Assembly (NCBI RefSeq): GCF_024508315.1
Contig: NZ_CP101987.1
Span: 434,001-498,000, forward strand
Length of the DNA stretch: 64,000 nt
Source: Cellulomonas xiejunii
Lineage (GTDB): Bacteria > Actinomycetota > Actinomycetes > Actinomycetales > Cellulomonadaceae
Reading direction: 5' to 3'
In this document: positions 52,601 through 59,906 of the stretch, one piece after another
Layout of the letters: every line of letters starts with the position of its first letter
Position numbering within the stretch: position 1 is the stretch's first letter
The notes under the pieces: generated by a model
The model's input: the letters and a program-made list of their open reading frames with translations, nothing else
What the model was told of the DNA's origin: nothing
The model's database searches: none
Translations under genes and position numbers: made by a program

Positions 52601-53403
52601 CACGGCGCGCAGCGGTGGCCGCGATAGGCCTTCTCGCCAGAACGGCCTACCCACGAGTGACGAGCGAGATCGTCCGCGCTCTCCTGGAGCTCGCGTCGAC
52701 ACCTGAGGCGCGGATGCATGTCTGCGAGACGATCGCACAGGCATTGGACGATCCTCACGACGCCGATCTGACAGTGCCCCTGGCCGAGGCGTTGGTTGCA
52801 CTCGACCCCACGCCGGAGGGCAGGTCCCTCGCAGTCACGGCTCTTCGCCGTGCACGCCCCCGGCAGCGGTCGCTCGTCATCAGGTGGGCGCGGACCCTGG
52901 TGGAGATCGACGCATCAGCAGAAGCGCGCAGCGTCGCTCGGGCGGGAGTCAGCTCTGCGATGGACCCGTCTTACCGGCTCGAGATCTCATCCCTCCCGGG
53001 CCTGGCGAGCCTCCTGACAGAGTTGGACGAATCGCCCGCGTCGTCCATGCTTGCCTCGGCCACCTTGAGCGACGCCTTGGACGAGTGCGACCCTCGTGAT
53101 GCTGCCCAGGTCGCGACAACCCTGGTGCGGCTCGACGCTTCGGCGGCAGCTCTCACGGTGGCGACCGCAGCTCTCGTCCGGGAGCTGCGCAACACGAGCA
53201 ACCCACGGGAAGCGGAAGCCCTTGCCGACGCGCTCATCGGCGTCGTCGACACACCTGAATCACGACAGGCCGTCCAGATCAGCCTCGCCGCGCTCGTGCG
53301 CGAGCGGCCGTCATGCTCGCCGGCCGTTCTTCGCGTGATGGTCGCCTCCTTGCGCCGTACGTGTTCCACCGACGACTGGCTGAACTGGATGAGGGAAGGC
53401 TAG
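49657..53403 (+). CDS. NACHT-type NTPase with C-terminal helical repeats (bacterial NLR-like)
   Basis: A 1248-aa STAND-type protein. Residues 1-240 are a helical N-terminal domain starting with a hydrophobic segment (VLLLAAGVAKFGIRVAAIAR), as in NACHT N-terminal helical domains. The NTPase has Walker A GGPGSGKT (270-277) and Walker B VLVIVDSLDEAP (359-370). From about 720 to the end come ~14 helical repeats of ~36 residues built around 'LAxTPESRAAAxxAL', for example LALASTPESRGAARAAIVQA. This is the layout of bacterial NLR-like anti-phage sensors: effector or membrane part, NACHT, repeat sensor. No known effector nuclease is fused; the membrane-like N-terminus may be the effector. Confidence 0.8.
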   Translation: MDPTVLLLAAGVAKFGIRVAAIARAAVDPLSGATDVLSSGADAVGDATGLVGQRPRGSAPDPVATRIATELDRRLAGVADVTRRADLESAARDVGALFVTLADDDAALVAAVTLGAPGEFERFVDRRGGGQVRFYSSMAARPLVDACIGAACAYLTSAAPRLPGFSRAAMIELLRRTQVIVEIEERSRQAHAELGVLRSAVERLDDVAPVDEVIDYLESRRADWDRSTWRADGLPPSRLEQSLRGVEQGGDVVMSDADALDGHQTVVVLGGPGSGKTWLAHRYARQAATRALDGIRAGKSLAEIELPLVTSWAVWQEAEGDPASSLISAAFSASHGYRSFGGDGSVARMERTYARAQRVLVIVDSLDEAPHVAGQRARLDGLLGLRSWRAVVTSRHGAWDATFRGTSPGLVRPRVVELRDIRYPDDVEPFIEAWFSSDRQRAEGLVRGIRASPELQRASVVPLVTTFYCLIAESEAGELPERRRALYDRVARRLLRGDWSGQTESDVHACVQLLATWAGTAVAGMPSGLGTWKDAFVEPFRPPPQLARAMDNVTPRQSDDREGRVTRQFRHRTLLEHFVAEHIASLPGAEAAQNLVPHLWFDPEWSVSLPAAVAAHNARSRGELLDRILDRVGPPRSTPAHRAAYDVFEHQLLAIAAESDPGDWVPEHQALLNDCRIRHAVVAPRAMARTRHWTGSNDEVCVRIVAALATLKQDRQALIELARALIATATTPEARNRATTALLDAWDIGGVSTLGMEWTLVQLATTPESRAATRSALLQGMVAHPEIVDDLALLLVELEDTPSTRLAATAALTTAICRPHPWAMQRQPRVLVELATTSGSREAAATSIMRVLGTADPVDVVPLTEALLALASTPESRGAARAAIVQAVHAHDPRCVSELARALVMLDGAPSARALAAASVMKAMDTAAPFEVGRLARTLVRLDDSATARSRAVAAVLRAVQDSGLDRERRAVLIEVATSPETRRAAVAAIGLLARTAYPRVTSEIVRALLELASTPEARMHVCETIAQALDDPHDADLTVPLAEALVALDPTPEGRSLAVTALRRARPRQRSLVIRWARTLVEIDASAEARSVARAGVSSAMDPSYRLEISSLPGLASLLTELDESPASSMLASATLSDALDECDPRDAAQVATTLVRLDASAAALTVATAALVRELRNTSNPREAEALADALIGVVDTPESRQAVQISLAALVRERPSCSPAVLRVMVASLRRTCSTDDWLNWMREG

Positions 53404-53480
53404 AAGCACAGAGCCGCGTCGGGCGATGTCCGTCTACGCCCCCGCTCCTGGTCGGGGCGAGGTCAAGAATGCGAAGAGGT

Positions 53481-53578
53481 GTAGGAGCTCATCGAAGTTG
53501 TCCGGCGCCCGACGCCCTGACCTGAAGCGGGACGAATTAGTGAGACGCTCGCCGTCTCACCAATTTGTCCGAATCCTC
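53481..53578 (+). repeat. Island structured repeat, subtype B, copy 6
   Basis: GTAGGAGCTCATCGAAGTTG to TTTGTCCGAATCCTCG; hairpin GGAC-G-AATT-A-GTGAGAC / GTCTCAC-C-AATT-T-GTCC. Between the convergent NACHT and DUF3644 genes. Confidence 0.88.
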
Positions 53579-53656
53579 GCCTCGCCGGGCGGCACCGCGG
53601 AGACCTTCGGCCGGAGCCGCAGTCACGGTCGCGTAGTGCCCTCTGACCTGACGTGG

Positions 53657-54727
53657 CTAACGGATCGACAGATCCGGGTCGTCTCGACCTTCGCGCATGC
53701 CGACGACCTGATGGGCCATGATCGCGTCGTAAGTGGTGGGATCGGACAAGTGTCGGATCAGGTAGGTGACCCACTGCGGTGTGTATACGTACTGCCTGAA
53801 GGCCGGATTGTACCGGCAGAAGTCGGATTTTGTCGCGGCCGCATTGGGCGCGTCCGCCGCCGGACGCACCTGGAAGTACCGCCATGCCTGCGTGTGCATG
53901 TGGAGAGTGAAAGGGCGTTCGATCGCGGTGTCGACCGCATCCACGACCGCCTTCGGCAGGAGGCCGTTGAGGTCCTCTACCGGCACCTTCTTCTCACGGA
54001 TGATCGTCTGCACTTGCTCAACGACTGCGTTCTGCTCGGGGGTCAGCTGGTCGGCGTGAACGAATGTCATCGCCGCGTCTGCGTCGGTCTTGGGCCCAGT
54101 GTGGGGGATGAGATAGATCCGGAAGTCGAACTTCTGCTCCGCCGTGATCCCGGGCTCAAGAGCGGCGTCGAAGTCCTGGATCCAGTCCAGCACCCCGCGG
54201 GGGACCTGAGCTCGCAGGGTCCTAAGTGCCGCTGTCGCATCCTGCGTGATCGAGGAGACGAACAGCGGGAAGCGCAGTTCGGTGCCTAGAGCCTCGTCAG
54301 TGCCGAAGAACTCGACGAGCGTCGTCTCGTAGTTCAGAAGGAGCGCCTGTGTCCGGCCGGCGACGACTGACGCGATCTTCGCCTCGTGCCGGTGCTCGAT
54401 CTGGTTCCTCAGGCCGACGAAGAAGTTGATGTTGGCGACTCGGGGATCGGTCTCGTCCAGCACGTCGCGCAGCAGGGTACGCAGCGGCTTGTAGAGCCAG
54501 CCGCCCTCGGGATGCTTCCGCCGCCAGTTCCGGGCGTCGCGCTGGATGAGGTCGCCGCCCTGCTCGTCTACGCGGGCCTGGAGCAGCTTTAGCCAGCCGA
54601 GTGTCATGTGCACGATGAACGCTTCGAGCTGTCGCTCGTTGCCCGAGCGGTTGTAGATGTCAACAGCCAGCCGGACCTCATTCTTCGAGGTCTGGAGGAT
54701 GTGCCACCACCGCGGCCGAGGAGCCAT
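53657..54727 (-). CDS. DUF3644 domain protein
   Basis: A 356-aa protein of the DUF3644 family: EVRLAVDIYNRSGNERQLEA, FIVHMTLGWLKLLQAR and INFFVGLRNQIEHRHEAKIA (a HEPN-like RNxxxH-type motif, RNQIEHRH), then a C-terminal part with LHMHTQAWRYFQVRPA and FRQYVYTPQWVTYLIRHL. DUF3644 genes are often found in defence islands; the R-x-N-x-H-like motif would fit an RNase, which is an inference. Last gene of the accessory island. Confidence 0.78.
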   Translation of the reverse strand: MAPRPRWWHILQTSKNEVRLAVDIYNRSGNERQLEAFIVHMTLGWLKLLQARVDEQGGDLIQRDARNWRRKHPEGGWLYKPLRTLLRDVLDETDPRVANINFFVGLRNQIEHRHEAKIASVVAGRTQALLLNYETTLVEFFGTDEALGTELRFPLFVSSITQDATAALRTLRAQVPRGVLDWIQDFDAALEPGITAEQKFDFRIYLIPHTGPKTDADAAMTFVHADQLTPEQNAVVEQVQTIIREKKVPVEDLNGLLPKAVVDAVDTAIERPFTLHMHTQAWRYFQVRPAADAPNAAATKSDFCRYNPAFRQYVYTPQWVTYLIRHLSDPTTYDAIMAHQVVGMREGRDDPDLSIR

Positions 54728-54899
54728 GTGTCGAACCTAGCGGCAGCGGTGGCGGTGGCACGCGACTACGACCACGCCTGAGCGAACGACTCGCGGCGTC
54801 GGTGCTGGGTCTGTTGCACGGCGGGTTGCCCTTGGTGGGTGTGTCTGTCGGACCCGGGTGTCACTCTGTGAGCGACGCCCACGGCAGGAGGTGATCACC

Positions 54900-55040
54900 A
54901 TGGGCAAGCCCTCGAAGGCAGCACTGTCGAAGGCGGGCAGCACTCTCGCGTCCGACACGACGAGCAAGGCGGCCAAGAGCAAGGCTGGCTCCACTCTCGG
55001 CAGTGAGACGCGGAGCGAGACGCACCCGGGAACAAACTCC
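54900..55040 (+). pseudogene. Short basic ORF with ideal ribosome site, 3' end unclear
   Basis: AGGAGGTGATCACC directly precedes ATG 54900, one of the strongest ribosome sites in the window. The product starts MGKPSKAALSKAGSTLASDT, TSKAAKSKAGSTLGSETRS, with internally repeated SKAGSTL units like small basic actinobacterial proteins of unknown role. The frame does not stop where such proteins should and runs into dnaK on another frame, so the 3' end is probably lost. It sits inside the dnaK leader. Confidence 0.4.
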
Positions 55041-55050
55041 ACCCTTCCAG

Positions 55051-55073
55051 AGTTGAGCCCATCAGACTCAACT
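55051..55073. promoter_or_regulatory. HAIR-like HspR operator 1
   Basis: AGTTGAG-9-CTCAACT: same TTGAG-N9-CTCAA geometry as the HspR-associated inverted repeat, with an A/T change at the outer position. 122 bases upstream of dnaK. Confidence 0.6.
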
Positions 55074-55115
55074 TCCGCCGCCTCCAGTTGCCCCGCGCCC
55101 CCGGCGCATCGCAGA

Positions 55116-55136
55116 CTTGAGTCTGGCGGACTCAAG
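55116..55136. promoter_or_regulatory. HAIR HspR operator 2
   Basis: CTTGAGT-7-ACTCAAG, a perfect match to the actinobacterial HAIR consensus bound by HspR, 59 bases before the dnaK ATG. The HspR gene lies at the end of the operon, giving the usual DnaK-dependent autoregulation. Confidence 0.9.
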
Positions 55137-55195
55137 ACGTCTCTCAGACCACAGCACGTCGGAGCCCCACCCGGCTCCAGGAAGAAGGCACACCC

Positions 55196-57058
55196 ATGGC
55201 ACGAGCAGTCGGCATCGACCTCGGCACCACCAACTCCGTGGTCGCCACCCTCGAGGGCGGCGAGCCCACGGTCATCGCGAACGCGGAGGGGTCGCGCACG
55301 ACTCCGTCCGTGGTCGCGTTCTCCAAGACCGGCGAGGTGCTCGTCGGTGAGGTCGCCAAGCGTCAGGCGGTCACCAACGTCGACCGCACCATCTCGTCCG
55401 TCAAGCGCCACATGGGCACGGACTGGTCGGTCACCATCGACGACAAGAAGTACACGGCGCAGGAGATCAGCGCCCGCATCCTCGGCAAGCTCAAGCGTGA
55501 CGCCGAGGCGTACCTGGGCGAGCCCGTCACGGACGCCGTCATCACGGTCCCGGCGTACTTCAACGACGCCGAGCGTCAGGCGACGAAGGACGCGGGCACC
55601 ATCGCGGGCCTCAACGTCCTGCGCATCATCAACGAGCCGACCGCCGCGGCGCTCGCCTACGGGCTCGAGCGCGGCAAGGAGGACGAGAACATCCTCGTCT
55701 TCGACCTGGGTGGTGGCACGTTCGACGTGTCCCTGCTGGAGGTCGGCAAGGACGACGACGGCTTCTCGACGATCGAGGTCCGCGCGACCGCCGGTGACAA
55801 CCGCCTCGGCGGGGACGACTGGGACGCCGCGATCGTGGCGCACCTGGTCACCGAGGTGAAGAACACCACGGGCGTCGACCTGTCGAAGGACAAGATCGCC
55901 CTGCAGCGTCTGCGTGAGGCGGCGGAGCAGGCCAAGAAGGAGCTGTCGTCCGCGACGAGCACCAACATCTCGCTGCAGTACCTCTCGATGAGCGAGAACG
56001 GCCCCATCCACCTGGACACCAAGCTGACGCGCGCGCAGTTCCAGCAGATGACGCAGTCGCTGCTCGACCGCGTGAAGGCGCCGTTCCAGCAGGTCATCCG
56101 CGACGCGGGCATCTCCGTGAACGACATCGACCACGTCGTCCTCGTCGGCGGCTCGACCCGTATGCCGGCCGTCTCCGAGGTCGTCACGCAGCTCACGGGC
56201 GGCAAGGAGCCCAACAAGGGCGTCAACCCGGACGAGGTCGTGGCCGTCGGTGCCGCGCTGCAGGCCGGCGTCATGAAGGGCGACCGCAAGGACGTCCTGC
56301 TCATCGACGTGACCCCGCTGTCCCTGGGCATCGAGACCAAGGGCGGGGTGATGACCAAGCTCATCGAGCGCAACACGGCCATCCCGACCAAGCGCTCGGA
56401 GATCTTCTCCACGGCCGAGGACAACCAGCCGTCCGTCCTCATCCAGGTGTTCCAGGGTGAGCGCGAGTTCGCCCGCGACAACAAGCCGCTCGGCACGTTC
56501 GAGCTGACCGGCATCGCGCCGGCGCCGCGCGGCATGCCGCAGATCGAGGTCACGTTCGACATCGACGCGAACGGCATCGTGCACGTGTCCGCCAAGGACC
56601 GCGGCACGGGCAAGGAGCAGTCGATGACGATCACCGGCGGGTCTGCCCTCCCCAAGGAGGACATCGACCGCATGGTCAAGGACGCCGAGGAGCACGCCGC
56701 CGAGGACAAGAAGCGCCGCGAGGAGGCCGAGACCCGCAACACCGCGGAGCAGCTCGTCTACCAGACGGAGAAGCTGCTGGCCGACAACGGCGACAAGCTC
56801 ACGGACGACGTGAAGGGCGAGGTCGGCGGCGCCGTCACGGAGCTGAAGGCCGCGCTCGAGGGCACGGACGTCGAGGCCATCAAGGCCAAGCACGCGGCCC
56901 TGCTCACGGCGAGCCAGAAGATCGGCGAGGCGCTGTACGCCAACCAGGCCGCCAACCCGGCCGGTGACGGCGCCCCCGCGGCCGACGCGGGCTCGACGAC
57001 CTCCGACGAGGACGTCGTCGACGCCGAGATCGTGGACGACGAGGACGACAAGAAGTGA
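55196..57058 (+). CDS. dnaK: Molecular chaperone DnaK (Hsp70)
   Basis: A 620-aa ATP-dependent chaperone. The actin-like ATPase starts [20 protein letters not shown], with [17 protein letters not shown] and [17 protein letters not shown] as phosphate and adenosine motifs. The substrate domain contains [20 protein letters not shown]. The acidic C-terminus ends [12 protein letters not shown], typical of actinobacteria and slightly different from the EEVD-like ends. Length is normal. It works with GrpE and DnaJ coded downstream and feeds back on HspR. The stop overlaps the grpE GTG (GTGA). Confidence 0.97.
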   Translation: MARAVGIDLGTTNSVVATLEGGEPTVIANAEGSRTTPSVVAFSKTGEVLVGEVAKRQAVTNVDRTISSVKRHMGTDWSVTIDDKKYTAQEISARILGKLKRDAEAYLGEPVTDAVITVPAYFNDAERQATKDAGTIAGLNVLRIINEPTAAALAYGLERGKEDENILVFDLGGGTFDVSLLEVGKDDDGFSTIEVRATAGDNRLGGDDWDAAIVAHLVTEVKNTTGVDLSKDKIALQRLREAAEQAKKELSSATSTNISLQYLSMSENGPIHLDTKLTRAQFQQMTQSLLDRVKAPFQQVIRDAGISVNDIDHVVLVGGSTRMPAVSEVVTQLTGGKEPNKGVNPDEVVAVGAALQAGVMKGDRKDVLLIDVTPLSLGIETKGGVMTKLIERNTAIPTKRSEIFSTAEDNQPSVLIQVFQGEREFARDNKPLGTFELTGIAPAPRGMPQIEVTFDIDANGIVHVSAKDRGTGKEQSMTITGGSALPKEDIDRMVKDAEEHAAEDKKRREEAETRNTAEQLVYQTEKLLADNGDKLTDDVKGEVGGAVTELKAALEGTDVEAIKAKHAALLTASQKIGEALYANQAANPAGDGAPAADAGSTTSDEDVVDAEIVDDEDDKK

Positions 57059-57684
57059 CCGAGGATCGACCCCAGGCAGGGACACCCGAACCCGAGGAGA
57101 ACCCCCGCGTGACCGACAAGCGTCGCGTCGACCCGGAGACGGGTGAGCTGCGCGAACCGACGCCCGAGGAGGCCGTGCTGGCCGAGGCCGAGCAGGTCAC
57201 CTCCGAGGCCGAGGAGTCGGTCGTCCTGGAGGGCCTCGTCGCGGCGGAGAAGCTCGCGGCCGAGCGGCTCGAGGACCTGCAGCGCGCCCAGGCGGCGCAC
57301 TACAACCTCGAGCAGCAGTACAACGCGTACGTGAAGCGGTCCAAGGCCGAGGCCCTGGCCGCCCACGACCGCGGGGTCGCCACGGTCGGCGAGGCGCTGA
57401 TCCCGGTGCTCGACGACATCGAGCTGAGCCGGCAGCACGGCGACCTCACCGGACCGTTCGCGTCGATCGCCGAGAAGCTGGAGTCCACGCTCCAGCGCCT
57501 CGGGATCGAGCGGTACGGCGAGGTCGGTGAGGCGTTCGACCCGGCCGTCCACGAGGCGCTCATGCACGGGCACTCGGCGGACGTCACCGAGCCCACGGTG
57601 CAGCAGGTGCTGCAGCCCGGCTACCGCACGCCGGGCCGGATCCTGCGGGCCGCGCGCGTCGCGGTCGTGGACCCGGAGGCCTGA
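57055..57684 (+). CDS. grpE: Nucleotide exchange factor GrpE
   Basis: A 209-aa GrpE: acidic disordered N-terminus, long helix [36 protein letters not shown], and the beta domain with [20 protein letters not shown] then [20 protein letters not shown]. It exchanges ADP for ATP on DnaK. GTG start overlapping dnaK by four bases. Confidence 0.95.
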   Translation: MTEDRPQAGTPEPEENPRVTDKRRVDPETGELREPTPEEAVLAEAEQVTSEAEESVVLEGLVAAEKLAAERLEDLQRAQAAHYNLEQQYNAYVKRSKAEALAAHDRGVATVGEALIPVLDDIELSRQHGDLTGPFASIAEKLESTLQRLGIERYGEVGEAFDPAVHEALMHGHSADVTEPTVQQVLQPGYRTPGRILRAARVAVVDPEA

Positions 57685-57814
57685 TTACCAGCATCATCAG
57701 CACCACGCACGCAGACGGGCGGCGGCCGAGCACCGGCCGCCGCCCCTGCGGCACCTGGATCGTTGGGAGCACGACCACGGACACGCACAGCACGACGAAC
57801 CGGAGGGAGGCGCC

Positions 57815-58804
57815 GTGACCGGACAGGACTGGATCGAGAAGGACTTCTACGCCGTGCTCGGCGTCACCAAGGACGCCGACGCGACGGCGATCAAGAAGGC
57901 GTACCGCAAGCTCGCTCGCCAGCTGCACCCCGACCAGAACCCGGGTGACGCGGCTGCCGAGGCGCGGTTCAAGGACATCGGCGAGGCGTACGCGGTCCTG
58001 TCGGACCCCGAGCAGCGCCAGCAGTACGACCAGCTGCGCGCCATGACCGGTGGTGCCCGCTTCACCGCGGGTGGCCGGGGCGGCGGCACGGCCGGCTTCG
58101 AGGACGTCTTCGGCGGCATGTTCGGCGGCGGCGCCAACGGGCCCGGCGGGCGCGTGCGCTACTCGACGGGTGGCGCCGGCGGTGCCGGCTTCGAGGACAT
58201 CCTCGGCGGGCTCTTCGGCGGCGGCGGTCCCGGGTTCGGTGCCGCGCGCGGCCCGCAGCCGGGCGCGGACCTCACGGCGTCGACGACCCTGCCGTTCCGT
58301 ACGGCTGTCGAGGGCTCGACGATCTCGCTGTCCGTCGAGGGCCGCACCGTCAACGCCCGCATCCCCGCGGGCGTGCGCGACGGGCAGAAGATCCGGCTGC
58401 GCGGCAAGGGCCGCCCCGGCGACCCCGGTGCGCCTGCCGGCGACCTCGTCATCACCGTGCACGTCGAGCCGCACCCCGTGTTCACGCTCGACGGCATCAA
58501 CCTGCGCCTGACGGTCCCGATCGCGTTCGACGAGGCTGCCCTCGGCGCGACGATCGAGGTGCCGGCGCTCGACGGCTCGACGGTGCGGGTCAAGGTGCCC
58601 GCGGGCACGCCGTCCGGCCGGACGCTGCGCGTCAAGGGCAAGGGTGTCGTGACGTCGAAGGGCACGGGTGACCTGCTCGTCAACGTGCAGGTGGTCGTCC
58701 CGCAGAAGCTGTCGGCGGCAGCCAAGGAGGCCGTGCAGGCGTTCGGCATCGCGACGTCCGGCCAGGACGTGCGCGCCGACCTCATGGCGCAGGCGCGGCG
58801 CTGA
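57815..58804 (+). CDS. dnaJ: DnaJ-type co-chaperone lacking the zinc finger
   Basis: A 329-aa J-domain protein. J domain 1-72 with HPD at 38-40 ([10 protein letters not shown]); a long Gly/Phe region 80-155 ([20 protein letters not shown] and similar); then directly the C-terminal substrate-binding beta domains ([20 protein letters not shown] onward). No CxxCxGxG repeats, so it is the DnaJ1/CbpA-like type that actinobacteria keep in the dnaK operon. The GTG at 57815 has a CGGAGGGAGG ribosome site. Confidence 0.93.
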   Translation: MTGQDWIEKDFYAVLGVTKDADATAIKKAYRKLARQLHPDQNPGDAAAEARFKDIGEAYAVLSDPEQRQQYDQLRAMTGGARFTAGGRGGGTAGFEDVFGGMFGGGANGPGGRVRYSTGGAGGAGFEDILGGLFGGGGPGFGAARGPQPGADLTASTTLPFRTAVEGSTISLSVEGRTVNARIPAGVRDGQKIRLRGKGRPGDPGAPAGDLVITVHVEPHPVFTLDGINLRLTVPIAFDEAALGATIEVPALDGSTVRVKVPAGTPSGRTLRVKGKGVVTSKGTGDLLVNVQVVVPQKLSAAAKEAVQAFGIATSGQDVRADLMAQARR

Positions 58805-58846
58805 CGCCGTGACCGGACCGCAGGAGCGAGAAGGGCGGGAGGTGTG

Positions 58847-59272
58847 ATGGACGAGGACGCGAAGGTCTACGCGATCTCGGACGCCGCGGAGCTCGCGGGC
58901 ATGCACCCGCAGACGCTCCGCCAGTACGACCGCCTCGGTCTGGTCCGCCCCGCCCGCACGCGCGGGCGTGGCCGCCGGTACTCCATGCACGACATCCAGC
59001 TGCTGCGCGAGGTGCAGCGCCTCTCCCACGAGGAGGGCGTGAACCTGGCCGGCATCAAGCGGGTCCTCGAGCTGGAGGAGGAGGTCCGGGTGATGCGCCG
59101 GCAGGTCGAGTTCCTGCGCACGCTCGTCGACCCGCGTCGCCGGGTGTTCCGCGCCGACCCGACGGGCAACGTCGTCGCGGACCGGCTGCACCCGCTGGCG
59201 GAGGCCGACCCGCCGCGTCGACCCCGCTGGGTGCCGCGTGAGCTCACGTCCGGCCCGACCCGCCGCAGCTGA
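58847..59272 (+). CDS. hspR: Heat-shock repressor HspR (MerR family)
   Basis: A 141-aa MerR-like repressor: winged helix VYAISDAAELAGMHPQTLRQ, YDRLGLVRPARTRGRGRRYS and coiled coil VLELEEEVRVMRRQVEFLRT. It binds HAIR sites (55116 here) with DnaK as corepressor. ATG 58847 is preferred; a GTG three bases earlier is possible. The Arg/Pro-rich tail is usual. Confidence 0.93.
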   Translation: MDEDAKVYAISDAAELAGMHPQTLRQYDRLGLVRPARTRGRGRRYSMHDIQLLREVQRLSHEEGVNLAGIKRVLELEEEVRVMRRQVEFLRTLVDPRRRVFRADPTGNVVADRLHPLAEADPPRRPRWVPRELTSGPTRRS

Positions 59273-59302
59273 GCCGCCGCCCGCTCGGGGTGGTCGGGAT
59301 GG

Positions 59303-59725
59303 TCAGGCCCAGTACCAGCGGAACCGGGCGTGGCGTGTGCCGTTGAGCTCGCGCACGCGCGCGGCCGCGTTCGGCAGCCAGCGGTAGCGCTCGTACGTCC
59401 CGCGGCCGGTGTGCACGGCCCAGGGCAGGAGCCCGGCGAAGCGTGCGACGAGCAGGAGCAGCGCGATCGCACCGACGATCCACAGCTCGAGCAGCACGAC
59501 GACGACCCCGGCGACCACCACGAGCGCGAGCAGTGCCGCGAGGACCGCGACGACCAGGGCGACGACGCCGCCGATCAGGTCGTCGGCCGCGCTGCTGAGC
59601 GAGGCCAGGTCGATGCCGTGGTCCACGACGCGTCGGCGAGGACGCCAGGGCAGCAGCCGCACCTCGATCTCGGCGGTCCCGGCCGGCGCGTCGACCACTC
59701 CGGTCACCTCTGTCTCCACGTCCAC
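59303..59725 (-). CDS. Membrane protein of unknown function
   Basis: A 140-aa protein with two adjacent long membrane segments (GGVVALVVAVLAALLALVVV, LLELWIVGAIALLLLVARFA) and a basic C-terminus (HTGRGTYERYRWLPNAAARV). GTG 59725 is chosen for the GGAGG site four bases upstream; GTG 59743 is the alternative. It is divergent from the FtsH-like gene and convergent with hspR. Confidence 0.6.
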   Translation of the reverse strand: MDVETEVTGVVDAPAGTAEIEVRLLPWRPRRRVVDHGIDLASLSSAADDLIGGVVALVVAVLAALLALVVVAGVVVVLLELWIVGAIALLLLVARFAGLLPWAVHTGRGTYERYRWLPNAAARVRELNGTRHARFRWYWA

Positions 59726-59906
59726 GCACCCTCCGCTCGTCACGTCGCGCGCAACCTACCGGCTCGGCGCCGGGTCATGGGCCGGACGGGTGACAGTCGG
59801 CCCGTGCTGTTGTCCGATTCGGACAATCCGGACCACGATGGCCGAACCACCGCGGATGCGGCGGCCGGGCCCCCGCGCGGTCGTCGCCTGACGAAGGGGT
59901 CTGCCC

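Noticed and set aside
32686..53578. CRISPR array from the repeated ~100-bp elements
   Set aside because: Repeats are long, diverged and spaced by kilobases with genes; no cas genes.
32686..53578. Firm call of a chromosomal integron
   Set aside because: No intI-type integrase in the window, no RYYYAAC/GTTRRRY core visible, and genes in both orientations; kept only as one hypothesis.
54737..57085. 782-codon minus-strand frame across dnaK
   Set aside because: Antisense shadow of dnaK with biased composition and no ribosome site.
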